Assembly (NCBI RefSeq): GCF_006912135.1
Contig: NZ_VIRS01000001.1
Location: forward strand, 310,001-374,000
DNA from: Cryptosporangium phraense
Lineage (GTDB): Bacteria > Actinomycetota > Actinomycetes > Mycobacteriales > Cryptosporangiaceae
Reading direction: 5' to 3'
Length of the DNA: 64,000 nt
Shown piece by piece: positions 36,267 through 44,925 of the stretch. A model generated the notes under the pieces. That model was not told the origin of the DNA. It made no database searches and saw nothing but the letters and a program-made list of their open reading frames with translations. Each line of letters starts with the position of its first letter. Position 1 is the first letter of the stretch. The translations under genes were made by a program, and so were the position numbers.

Positions 36267-37781
36267 TCAGCCCCGGCGCTCCCGAGACGGCCCGGGCTCC
36301 CGAGACGTCCTGGGCTCCCGGCCCTGGCCGATCGCCGCGTAGACCTCCGGCTTCGTCTCGCGCAGCACCAGCGCGTACCCGGCCCCGGCCAGCAGCACGA
36401 CGACGATGAGCCCGGGCACCAGCCACGACGCATACCCCGGCGCGTTCGGCACGACCGAGTCCAGCCGGAGCACGCCGTACAGAAACAGGCCGCCGGTGGT
36501 GAAGACCGCGCTCACGCCCGCGACCACCTGCCCCTCCCAGCCGAAGAACCCGCCCTCGTCGGCCTCGCCCCGCATGAACCAGAGCGCGGTCGCCGCGGAC
36601 GCCAGCGTCAGCGACCCGATGATCGACAGACCGGCCCCGACGATCAGCCACTGGGGGATCACGCCGGTGGTGGAGAACGACGCCGACAGCGCGATCAGCC
36701 CGCCGACGACCGGCAGCGCCAGCCGTGCGGGCCCGGCCGGCTGATCACCGGGTCGCGGGATCGCGAACGCCTTCGGCAGCACGCCGTCGCGGGCCAGCCC
36801 GGCCAGCTGACGCGCCCCGGCGTTGCCGATCACGACCCCGGTGACGAACAGGCCGAGCGTCAGGTTCGTCAGCACCAGGTCCATGACCAGTGACTGCGAC
36901 CCGATCCCGGCGAACTTCACGACCAGCCCCGGCACCAGGAGCTGCCCGTCCGCGGTCGCCGAGGCCGCGGTCTCCGGCCCGACCGCGATGCTCACGGCCC
37001 AGGCGCTGAGCACGAGCACCACGGTGGTCAGCCCGTACGAGAACGCGGTCGCCCTCGGCACCGAGCGCGCCGGATCGGCCAGCTCCGTGCTGTAGGACGT
37101 GCCGACCTCGGACCCGATGAACGCGGTCACCGCGAACACGAGCGCGACCCCGAACGAGCCGGAGAGCAGCCAGGCCGGGTCGAGCCCGGCGAACGACACC
37201 GGGTGGCCGTCGGCCGGGTTGGATATCGCGACCAGGTCGAACCAGACGACGCCGATCGTCTGCTCGACCGCGACGACGATCGCGATCCAGACGATCGTGC
37301 GCAGCGCGAGCCGGGTCGCACCGGCGATGACCGCGAGCCCGATCAGCAGGGCCGCGGTCGGCGACAGGTCGACGTCGAACACGCCGGCGACCAGCGCCTC
37401 GAGGATCCGGGCCAGCAGGCCGTAGAACCCGGCCGCGATGCCGAGGTAGGCCACGAGCACGAGCGCGGCCGTACCCAGGCCGATCACCCGGCCGAGGCCG
37501 TAGGTGACCTGGACGTAGAGGCCGCCGGAATGACGGATCCGGCGGCCGAGCCCGCGATAGCCGACCACGTACCCGAGCAGGATCAGGCCGGCAAGCAGGA
37601 AGACGAGGGGTGTCGCGACGACCTTGCCGTAGGCCCAGGCGGCCGGCATGACCGACCACAGCAGCATCAGGGGCGCGTGGGCAATGACCAGCAGTGCGAC
37701 GAGATGGCCGGTCCGGAGACCGACGACCGGCTTCCGGGGAGAGGGATGGGTGGGTCTGGACGCTTCATCGAGTCTGGACAA
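36267..37781 (-). CDS. APC-family amino acid/organocation permease
   Basis: 504 residues, about twelve membrane helices, N-terminal KPVVGLRTGHLVALLVIAHAPL and a conserved FIGSEVGTSYSTELADPARSVPRA stretch typical of APC transporters. It starts at TTG (37781) with no clear ribosome site, 27 nt after the ferredoxin reductase stop, so it may be the last gene of the long minus-strand operon. Substrate unknown; uptake of an amine or amino acid is the family norm. Confidence 0.85.
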   Translation of the reverse strand: MSRLDEASRPTHPSPRKPVVGLRTGHLVALLVIAHAPLMLLWSVMPAAWAYGKVVATPLVFLLAGLILLGYVVGYRGLGRRIRHSGGLYVQVTYGLGRVIGLGTAALVLVAYLGIAAGFYGLLARILEALVAGVFDVDLSPTAALLIGLAVIAGATRLALRTIVWIAIVVAVEQTIGVVWFDLVAISNPADGHPVSFAGLDPAWLLSGSFGVALVFAVTAFIGSEVGTSYSTELADPARSVPRATAFSYGLTTVVLVLSAWAVSIAVGPETAASATADGQLLVPGLVVKFAGIGSQSLVMDLVLTNLTLGLFVTGVVIGNAGARQLAGLARDGVLPKAFAIPRPGDQPAGPARLALPVVGGLIALSASFSTTGVIPQWLIVGAGLSIIGSLTLASAATALWFMRGEADEGGFFGWEGQVVAGVSAVFTTGGLFLYGVLRLDSVVPNAPGYASWLVPGLIVVVLLAGAGYALVLRETKPEVYAAIGQGREPRTSREPGPSRERRG

Positions 37782-37808
37782 GGAAGGGGTTTGTCTTTCT
37801 CGGTCAGA

Positions 37809-39014
37809 TCAGCGGACCACGCCGCCGATCAGCTCTTGGGCCAGGGACAGGACGGTTCCGCGGTGGGCGCCGGTGGCCACCAGGCCGCGTAGGCGGGGCA
37901 GGTGGCGCGGGGCGCCGAAGCCGGCCACCGCCACCAGGCGGTCGCCGGCGAAGTACCCGATCACGGTTCCCCGCACCGGGCCCCCGTCGAGGCCGTCCCC
38001 GATCACCTGGAGCACGTTGTCGGCCAGGTCGGGACGTCCGACGAGCTGGATCTTCAGTCCGAACTGGTCGGACCACACGTACGGGACGCTCGGCGCGGGC
38101 AGCTCCAGCCCGAGGATGTCCCGGGCCACGATCGCCGCCTGATCGACGGTCGTGGTCCAGTGCTCGGTCCGGCACCGGCCGCCGCGCACGTCGTCCCACC
38201 AGGCCGCGACGTCCCCGAGCGCCCACACGCCCGCCGCCCCGACGGCCCGGCCGGTGCGGTCGCAGGCCACGCCGTCTCCGACGTCCAGGCCCGACCCGGC
38301 CAGCCAGCTGAGCTCCGGGGTGGCCCCGATGCCGACCAGCACGATGTCCGCGCTCAGCGTGGACCCGTCGGCCAGTTCGACGGTGTGCGCGTCGACGAAC
38401 CGGCTGATCCGGCTGCCGCAGCGCAGGTCCGCACCGGACTCGGTGAACAGCCGCCCGGCCAGCGCCCCGCCCTCGCGCCCGAGCGCCCGCTCGCACGGTC
38501 CGGGCATCGCCTCGAGCACCGTGACGTCGAGCCCGCGGGCCCGGGCCGCGTGCGCGACCTCGGCCCCGATGAAGCCGCCGCCGACGACGAGCAGCGAGCG
38601 CGAGTTGTCGAGCGCGTCCCGCAGCGCCAGCGCGTCGTCCAGCGTGCGCAGCGACCACACCGCGCCGGGCTGACCGGGGATCGCCCGGGCGGTGACGCCG
38701 GTCGCGATCACCACCGCGTCACCGGCGACCGAGGTCCCGTCGTCGAGACCCACCGTGGTCCCGTTCAGCGACACCGCGGCCGAGCCGAGCCGGTACGTTA
38801 TGTCCAGCTCGTCCAGGGCCGGCTTGTCGCGCAGGATCACCCGCTCGGCGTCCCAGGCGCCGGAGAGGATCTGCTTGGACAGTGGCGGGCGGTCGTAGGG
38901 CGGGTGCTCCTCGGCTCCGATCAGCGTGATCGGTCCCCGGTGCCCGCCGCTGCGCAGCTGCTCCGCAGTCCGGACGCCACCGAGCCCGGCGCCGACGATG
39001 ACGACGTGTTCCAT
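37809..39014 (-). CDS. FAD-dependent ferredoxin reductase
   Basis: 401 residues. N-terminal FAD motif IVGAGLGGVRTAE, NAD motif VVGGGFIGAEVA, and the ALGDVAAW motif contacting FAD, as in rubredoxin/putidaredoxin reductases. It starts 1 nt after the stop of the DUF35-thiolase gene. It is the natural NADH-linked electron donor for the [3Fe-4S] or 7Fe ferredoxin and the two P450s upstream in the same operon. Confidence 0.92.
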   Translation of the reverse strand: MEHVVIVGAGLGGVRTAEQLRSGGHRGPITLIGAEEHPPYDRPPLSKQILSGAWDAERVILRDKPALDELDITYRLGSAAVSLNGTTVGLDDGTSVAGDAVVIATGVTARAIPGQPGAVWSLRTLDDALALRDALDNSRSLLVVGGGFIGAEVAHAARARGLDVTVLEAMPGPCERALGREGGALAGRLFTESGADLRCGSRISRFVDAHTVELADGSTLSADIVLVGIGATPELSWLAGSGLDVGDGVACDRTGRAVGAAGVWALGDVAAWWDDVRGGRCRTEHWTTTVDQAAIVARDILGLELPAPSVPYVWSDQFGLKIQLVGRPDLADNVLQVIGDGLDGGPVRGTVIGYFAGDRLVAVAGFGAPRHLPRLRGLVATGAHRGTVLSLAQELIGGVVR

Positions 39015-39015
39015 C

Positions 39016-40653
39016 TCAGTCCCTCCGCAGCAGCAGGACCCCGCTGGGTGTCAGCCCACCGCTGCTCACCACGGCCACCCGGGCGTCGGGCACCTGACGT
39101 TCGCCGCCGTCGCCGCGGAGCTGCACGATCGCCTCCTGGAGCAGCCCCATGCCGTGCGTCCGGCCGTGCGAGAGCTGCCCCCCGTGCGTGTTCAGGGGCA
39201 GGACGCCGTCCCGGGCGATGTTCTTGCCCCCGTCCAGGAAGTCCTTGGCCTCGCCGATCCCGCAGAAGCCCAGGGCCTCGATCCACGACAGGCAGTTGAA
39301 CGTGAACCCGTCGTAGAGCTGGGCGACGTCGACGTCGTCCGGGCGCAGCGACGTCCTGGTCCACAGGTGCGCGGCCGGGCCGAGGACCTGGGGCTCGTGG
39401 GTGGACGTGCTCTGGTCCCACTCGACCCGCTCGATCAGCTGGGTGCCGACGGCCTCCACCCGGATCGGGGGCCTCCGCAGGTCACCGGCCGAGTCCGCCG
39501 CCGACACGACGACCGCGATCGCCGCGTCGACCGGCACGTCGCAGTCGTAGAGGCCGAACGGCGTCGTGATCAGCCGGGCGCCCAGGTAGTCGTCCATCGT
39601 CATCGGGTCGCGGTAGGTCGCGGCCGGGTTGAGGCCGGCGTTCGCCCGCTGGTTGAGCGCGATCCAGCCGAGCGTCTCGCGGGTCGTGCCGTACTTCTGG
39701 AAGTGCCGCTGGGCGTTCATCGCCAGGCCGTGGGCGGCCGAGGTCGCGCCGAACGGCACCGACCAGCCGCTGTCGCCGGGCACCCGGTTCCCGGCGAACG
39801 GCAGCTCGCCGCGCTTCTGCATCTCGTCGTGCGTCGACTGCCAGATCGTCCGGAAACACAGGACGTGGCGGGCCAGCCCGGCGGAGACCGCGAGCATCGC
39901 GGCGATGACCGACCCACCGGGACCGAAGGTCTCGGCGCCGCCGTTGTACCAGGACGGCCGGATACGCAGCGCGGCCTCCAGCGCGGTGACGCCACCCTCG
40001 CCGAACCCGCCGGCCGGACCACCACCGGGGTAGGTGGAGAGCCCGTCGATGTCGTCCATCGTCAGGCCGGCGTCGGCCACCGCGGCCTCGCAGGCCTGCA
40101 CGGTCAGGACCAGCGGGTCGACGCGCAGCCGCCGCCCCATGTCCGACGCCCCCACCCCGGAGAGCACGACGTCGTCCTCGAACTTGCGGGTCGTGAGCAT
40201 CGGACGGACCCGGGACCGGATCTCGTCCGGACCCTCCTCGTCCTCGGCCACCGGCCCGGGGTCGCCGGCGATCGGCCGGAAGAGCGGCAGCCAGACGTCC
40301 TCGACCTGCTCGAACTCCACCCGCACCCGCTGACCGACGGCCACCTCGCCGGGTTCCACCAGACGGGTCGTCAGGCGCACCCGCGGGTCCTCGTCCGGCG
40401 CGACCCGGGCGATCACGTACGGCGGCGGCAGGCCGGGCAGGCCGAACCGGTGGTTGACGGTGAAGCCGACGACGGTGCCCAGCCCGGACAGGTCCCGGAT
40501 CTCCAGCGCCGTCGACCGGCAGCGCGGGCAGGCGGGTTTCGGCGGGTGGACGTACCCGGCACACGACGTGCACTGCTGCATGCGCAGCACGCCGTCGGCG
40601 CCCGCCTTCCAGTAGAACTCGTTCAGAATCGAGACGTACGGCAGCGGCCTCAC
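39016..40653 (-). CDS. DUF35-thiolase/aldolase fusion protein
   Basis: 545 residues in two parts. Residues 1-150: zinc ribbon (Cys28, Cys31, Cys42, Cys45) plus OB-fold DUF35. Residues 155-545: SCP2-type thiolase fold (DPLVLTVQACEAAVADAGL; LYDGFTFNCL; NTHGGQLSHGRTHGMGLL). In steroid side-chain degradation, Ltp2 aldolase works in complex with the separate DUF35 domain of ChsH2; here both are one chain, zinc domain first. Retro-aldol or thiolytic cleavage of a CoA ester is likely. The GTG start lies 10 nt after the ferredoxin stop. Confidence 0.88.
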   Translation of the reverse strand: MRPLPYVSILNEFYWKAGADGVLRMQQCTSCAGYVHPPKPACPRCRSTALEIRDLSGLGTVVGFTVNHRFGLPGLPPPYVIARVAPDEDPRVRLTTRLVEPGEVAVGQRVRVEFEQVEDVWLPLFRPIAGDPGPVAEDEEGPDEIRSRVRPMLTTRKFEDDVVLSGVGASDMGRRLRVDPLVLTVQACEAAVADAGLTMDDIDGLSTYPGGGPAGGFGEGGVTALEAALRIRPSWYNGGAETFGPGGSVIAAMLAVSAGLARHVLCFRTIWQSTHDEMQKRGELPFAGNRVPGDSGWSVPFGATSAAHGLAMNAQRHFQKYGTTRETLGWIALNQRANAGLNPAATYRDPMTMDDYLGARLITTPFGLYDCDVPVDAAIAVVVSAADSAGDLRRPPIRVEAVGTQLIERVEWDQSTSTHEPQVLGPAAHLWTRTSLRPDDVDVAQLYDGFTFNCLSWIEALGFCGIGEAKDFLDGGKNIARDGVLPLNTHGGQLSHGRTHGMGLLQEAIVQLRGDGGERQVPDARVAVVSSGGLTPSGVLLLRRD

Positions 40654-40663
40654 TCGGCCCCCT

Positions 40664-40987
40664 TCATTCGGACTCCTTCACCGGCAGCGCGGCGACGAAC
40701 GGGACGTCCGGCAGCGGGCCGGACACCTTGGACGTGCCACCGGGCGAGCCGATCGTGGCGAAGAAGACCACGTTCGCCTCGGCGTACGGCCCGAGCTCGG
40801 CCGGCAGGTCGTCCTCGTAGAAGATCGCCTCGACCGGGCAGACCGGCTCGCAGGCGCCGCAGTCGACGCACTCGTCGGGCTGGATGTACGCCATCCGGCC
40901 GCCCTCGTAGATGCACTCGACCGGGCACTCCTCGACGCAGGCCCGGTCGAGGACGTCGACACAGGGTTCGGCGACCACGTACGTCAT
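40664..40987 (-). CDS. fdxA: 7Fe ferredoxin (FdxA-like)
   Basis: 107 residues. Two cluster motifs: an N-terminal C-x7-C-x3-CP set (Cys9, Cys17, Cys21) and CVDCGACEPVCP for the [4Fe-4S] cluster. A C-terminal extension of about 50 residues is typical of actinobacterial FdxA. GAAGGAG precedes the ATG. It lies between the P450s and the thiolase fusion and could donate electrons to the P450s. Confidence 0.92.
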   Translation of the reverse strand: MTYVVAEPCVDVLDRACVEECPVECIYEGGRMAYIQPDECVDCGACEPVCPVEAIFYEDDLPAELGPYAEANVVFFATIGSPGGTSKVSGPLPDVPFVAALPVKESE

Positions 40988-41015
40988 ATCTGCGTGCTCC
41001 TTCGCTGGGTAGCCG

Positions 41016-42392
41016 TCACTCGCCGAGCTTCGCCGCCGCCTTGCGGACCGTGACCGGCTCGGCCAGCCGCTGCTCGTCGCAGATCGCCTGCATCCGGGCG
41101 ATCGTCTCGTCGAGGCCCGCGCCGATCCGCGGACCCGGCGTGAACGTGGCCGGCAGGTTCTTCATCCCGTTGATGACGCCGGTGGTGTCGTAGTGCACGG
41201 CCCCGTCGGGTTGGCAGACGAAGTCCGGCATCCGGTCGAGCACCTGCCGGATCATCGTCTTGAACGTCGCCCGGGCCACGTTCGAGCCGATGCAGCGGTG
41301 GATGCCCAGCCCGAAGCTGGAGTGCCGGTTGCCCTTCCGGTCGAGGTGCACGGTGTGCGGGTCTTCGAACACGGTCTCGTCGCGGTTGGCCATCGCCCAG
41401 GAGAGCCAGAGCCGCTCGCCCTCCCGGAAGCGCACGCCGTCGATCTCGGCGTCGACCGCGATCGTGCGCCCGTCGCCCTGGGCCGGCGTGTAGAAGCGGA
41501 GGAACTCCTCGGTGGCCGAGTCACGCAGGTTCTCCCAGTCGGCGGAGAGCCGGGACCGCTCGGCGGGGTTCTCGGACAGCCACTCGAGTGCGTGCGCGGT
41601 CAGCGCGGTCGTCGTGTCGAAGCCCCCGCCGATCAGCAACTGCACCGCGCCGAGGATGTCCCGGTCGGACGCCGGCGCCCCGTTGATCTCGGCCTTGATC
41701 AGCGCGTCGATCAGGCCCGGACGCGGGTTCTTCCGGATCTCGGTGATCCAGTACGACGTCCGTCCGCGGGCCTCGAGGTACTTGGTGAAGACGTCCATGA
41801 TCTCCGGCGAGTCGGGCCGGGTGTAGATCGTCGCGTGGGCCGGCTCGCAGTGCACGATCCAGTCCTCGAGCGGCATCCCGAGCATCGCCATCGTCACGAC
41901 CGCCGGGACGACGTTGGCCAGGTCGTCGACGAAGTCGATCCGCCCCGACTCGATCTTCTCGTCCAGGCAGGCCCGGGTGATCTCGTCCATCACCGGCTGC
42001 CAGCGGACGACCGCGGCCGGCGAGAGGTAGGGATTCAGCGCCTGGCGGTAGTGCCGCTGCTCCGGCGGGTCCATCTCCAGGAACCCGCCGATCGGCTCGC
42101 CGGGCATCCGGGGCGGCGGCGGGATCGAGATGCCCCAGTACCGGCGCTTCACCTCGTCCGGGTCGTTCTCGTTGGAGAGCACGTCGGCCCGGCGGGCGAT
42201 GTCGAAGACTTCCTTGTTCCCGCTGGTGAACCAGTAGCCGCCGTGCGTCTCGTTCCACGCGACCGGGCAGCGGCCGTGGAACTCGTTCGACAGCTCCTCG
42301 AACTCGGTGCGGTAGCGCGACGAGTGCCGGTCGAGGTTGATGCGATGGGGCTTGCTCTCGGGGTCGGTCTCGCGAGCGTCGTCGATCGTCAT
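41016..42392 (-). CDS. Cytochrome P450, downstream copy
   Basis: 458 residues. Heme-thiolate loop FGLGIHRCIGS, I-helix IGGGFDTTTAL, ExxR in EEFLRF. Soluble bacterial class I type needing ferredoxin and reductase, both encoded in the operon. It closely resembles the next gene upstream over its full length, with the same C terminus (PVTVRKAAAKL), so the two arose by tandem duplication. Substrate unknown; regioselective hydroxylation of a hydrophobic acid or terpenoid is plausible. Confidence 0.93.
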   Translation of the reverse strand: MTIDDARETDPESKPHRINLDRHSSRYRTEFEELSNEFHGRCPVAWNETHGGYWFTSGNKEVFDIARRADVLSNENDPDEVKRRYWGISIPPPPRMPGEPIGGFLEMDPPEQRHYRQALNPYLSPAAVVRWQPVMDEITRACLDEKIESGRIDFVDDLANVVPAVVTMAMLGMPLEDWIVHCEPAHATIYTRPDSPEIMDVFTKYLEARGRTSYWITEIRKNPRPGLIDALIKAEINGAPASDRDILGAVQLLIGGGFDTTTALTAHALEWLSENPAERSRLSADWENLRDSATEEFLRFYTPAQGDGRTIAVDAEIDGVRFREGERLWLSWAMANRDETVFEDPHTVHLDRKGNRHSSFGLGIHRCIGSNVARATFKTMIRQVLDRMPDFVCQPDGAVHYDTTGVINGMKNLPATFTPGPRIGAGLDETIARMQAICDEQRLAEPVTVRKAAAKLGE

Positions 42393-42448
42393 CGGTTGTC
42401 ACTCCAGCTGAGGGAGTGCGGCGGCGCCGTCCGGCGCCGCCGCATCGG

Positions 42449-43807
42449 TCAGTCGGCGAGCTTGGCCGCCGCTTTGCGCACGGTGACCGGCTCGGCCAGA
42501 CGCTGCTCGTCGCAGATGACCTGCATCCGGGCGATCGTCTCGTCGAGGCCGGCGCCGAGACGCGGGCCCGGAGTGAACGTGGCGGGCAGGTTCTTCATCC
42601 CGTTGATCACACCGGTCGAGGGGTAGTGCACCGCGCCTGCGGGGTCGCACACGAAGTCCGGCATCCGGTCGAGGACGTGCCGGAGCATCGTCTTGAACGT
42701 CGCCCGGGCCACGTTCGAGCCGATGCACCGGTGGATGCCCAGGCCGAAGCTCGAGTGCCGGTTGCCCTTGCGGTCCAGGTGGATCGTGTGCGGGTCCTCG
42801 AACACGGTCTCGTCGCGGTTGGCCATCGCCCAGGAGAGCCAGAGGCGCTGGCCCTCCTCGAACTTGACCCCGTCGATCTCGGCGTCCAGCTGGATCGTCC
42901 GGCCGTCGCCGACCGCCGGCGTGTAGAACCGCAGGAACTCCTCGGTCGCGGAGTCACGCAGGTCGTCCCACTCCCGGCTGAGCCGCTCGCGCTCCGCCGG
43001 GTGCTCGCCGAGCCACTCGAGCGAGTGCGCGGTGAGCGCGGTGGTGGTGTCGAACCCACCGCCGATGAGCAGCCCGGCGACGCCTACGACGTCCCGGTCG
43101 TCGGGTTTGGTGCCGTTGACGTCGGCCTTGATGATCCCGTCGATCAGGCCGGGGCGCGGGTTCTCGCGGATCCTGCGCACCCATTCCTCGGTGTGCGCCC
43201 GGGCCTCGAGCATCTGCTGGAACACCCGCAGGAAGTCCGGCGAGTCCGGCGGCGTGTAGACGCTGGCGTGCGACGGTTCGCAGTGGACGATCCACTCCGA
43301 CAGCGGCATGCCCAGCATCGCCATCGTCAGCACGGCCGGGACGATGTTCGCCAGGTCGTCGACGAAGTCGATCCGCCCGGACTCGATCTTCTCGTCCAGG
43401 CATGCCCGAGTGATCTCGTCGATCACCGGCTGCCAGCGGGCGACCGCGGCCGGCGAGAGGTACGGGTTGAGGGCCTGCCGGTAGTGCCGCTGCTCGGGCG
43501 GGTCCATCTCCAGGAACCCGCCGATCGGCGAGCCCTTCTCGCGTTGCGGGTGCGGGATCGAGATGCCCTGGTAACCCCGCTTCACTCCGTCCGGATCGGC
43601 CTCGTTCGACAGCACGTCGGCCCGGCGGGCGATGTCGAACAACTCTTTGTTCCCGGACACGAACCAGTAGCCGCCGTGCGTCTCGTTCCAGGCGACCGGG
43701 CAGCGGCCGTGGAACTCGGTCGACAACTCTTCGAACTCTTCCCTGTACCGGGTCGAGTGTCTGTTGAGCTGGATCTTCTCGATCATCCGGGCGTCGTCGA
43801 TCGTCAT
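42449..43807 (-). CDS. Cytochrome P450, upstream copy
   Basis: 452 residues with the same motifs as its neighbour: FGLGIHRCIGS, IGGGFDTTTAL, EEFLRF. It lacks a few residues near the N terminus relative to the other copy. The ATG at 43807 follows GGAGAGC; the frame runs upstream into the ferredoxin gene but that is not coding. It follows the [3Fe-4S] ferredoxin by 14 nt. Differences between the copies cluster in the N terminus and in the 180-230 region, which could alter substrate range. Confidence 0.93.
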   Translation of the reverse strand: MTIDDARMIEKIQLNRHSTRYREEFEELSTEFHGRCPVAWNETHGGYWFVSGNKELFDIARRADVLSNEADPDGVKRGYQGISIPHPQREKGSPIGGFLEMDPPEQRHYRQALNPYLSPAAVARWQPVIDEITRACLDEKIESGRIDFVDDLANIVPAVLTMAMLGMPLSEWIVHCEPSHASVYTPPDSPDFLRVFQQMLEARAHTEEWVRRIRENPRPGLIDGIIKADVNGTKPDDRDVVGVAGLLIGGGFDTTTALTAHSLEWLGEHPAERERLSREWDDLRDSATEEFLRFYTPAVGDGRTIQLDAEIDGVKFEEGQRLWLSWAMANRDETVFEDPHTIHLDRKGNRHSSFGLGIHRCIGSNVARATFKTMLRHVLDRMPDFVCDPAGAVHYPSTGVINGMKNLPATFTPGPRLGAGLDETIARMQVICDEQRLAEPVTVRKAAAKLAD

Positions 43808-43821
43808 GTGCTGCTCTCCGC

Positions 43822-44013
43822 TCAGAACAGGATGATGGCCTGCTCGGGGCAGGTGCGCGCGGCTTCCTTCGCGAGGGTCTCCTGGTCCACGGGGACGTCC
43901 TCGCTGACGGCGTGCGCGTGGCCGTCGATGTCGCTGAGTTCGAACAGGTCGGGGGCGGTCATCGCGCACAGGGTGTGCCCCTGGCAGATGTCCGGGTCGA
44001 CACGAACCTTCAT
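43822..44013 (-). CDS. [3Fe-4S] ferredoxin for P450
   Basis: 63 residues. Cluster ligands Cys10, Cys16 and Cys54 (TCPEQA), with His13 in the position that differs among P450-linked ferredoxins (C-x2-H-x2-C). This type commonly lies beside actinobacterial P450 genes and transfers single electrons to them. GAGAGGG precedes the ATG. Confidence 0.93.
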   Translation of the reverse strand: MKVRVDPDICQGHTLCAMTAPDLFELSDIDGHAHAVSEDVPVDQETLAKEAARTCPEQAIILF

Positions 44014-44026
44014 GGGAGCAGCCCTC

Positions 44027-44899
44027 TCAGACGTGGAAGTCCTGGAACTTCAGGTAGGAACCGGCATCGACCCGCAGCTGCATGCCGGTCACGTAGCGGG
44101 CCTCGTCGGAGGCCAGGAACAGCACGCCGTTGCTGATGTCACGCGGCTCGACCCACGGCACCGGCATCAGCTGCTGGAAGTAGAACGCCGGCGTGGCGTC
44201 CTCCTTGGTCGGGTTCTCCAGGTCGGGCCGGAACGCCTTGTACATCGGCGGGCTCTGCAGCATCGGCGTGTTGCAGTTCGTCGGGTGGATCGCGTTGGCC
44301 CGGATCCCCCGCGGGCCGAGGTTGCGGGCCAGCTCGTGGACGAACTCGCAGACCGCCTTCTTCGCGTACTGGTAGGAGGCGCCACCCGGGTCCTGACCGA
44401 CCTGGCCGGCCGCCCCGAGGCCGGCCCCGGTCATCGCGACCGCGGCCGACGCGGTCGCGATGATCGACGCGCCCTCCTTCAGGTGCGGCAGCGACGCGTG
44501 GATCGCGTTGATGACGCCGAGCAGCAGCGTGTCGACGCCGTCCATCCAGGCCTGGACGGCCGGCTCGCCCTTCATCGGGGCGATGCCCGCCTGGGCCACG
44601 ACGATGTCCAGGTGCCCGAGCTGGGCGATGCCCTGCTCGACCGCGGCGATCAGCTGCGAGCGCTCCCGGACGTCGGCCTCGACCGCGACGATCCGCCGGT
44701 CGAGCGCCTCGACCTCCTTGACGGTCTGCGCGAGGTCGTCCGAGGACGACATCGGGTAGTTGACCGTCTCGAAGTCCTTGCAGATGTCGACCGCGATGAT
44801 GTCGGCGCCCTCTTCGGCCAGCCGGACCGCGTGGCTACGCCCCTGGCCGCGCCCCGCGCCGGTGACGAACGCGACCTTGCCCTCAACCCGTCCTGCCAT
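44027..44899 (-). CDS. Mycofactocin-coupled-type SDR oxidoreductase
   Basis: 290 residues. NAD site VTGAGRGQGRSHAVRLA with Asp (AVDIC), then a long insertion of about 30 residues before AVEADVRE, and YQYAKK as active site. The RGQGRSHAV motif and the insertion mark the mycofactocin-associated SDR family, which holds a non-exchanging NAD and passes electrons to mycofactocin. It would oxidise an alcohol, probably the P450 product. No mycofactocin genes are in this window. Confidence 0.9.
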   Translation of the reverse strand: MAGRVEGKVAFVTGAGRGQGRSHAVRLAEEGADIIAVDICKDFETVNYPMSSSDDLAQTVKEVEALDRRIVAVEADVRERSQLIAAVEQGIAQLGHLDIVVAQAGIAPMKGEPAVQAWMDGVDTLLLGVINAIHASLPHLKEGASIIATASAAVAMTGAGLGAAGQVGQDPGGASYQYAKKAVCEFVHELARNLGPRGIRANAIHPTNCNTPMLQSPPMYKAFRPDLENPTKEDATPAFYFQQLMPVPWVEPRDISNGVLFLASDEARYVTGMQLRVDAGSYLKFQDFHV

Positions 44900-44925
44900 G
44901 TCGAACCCCTCTGTTCGTCGATATC

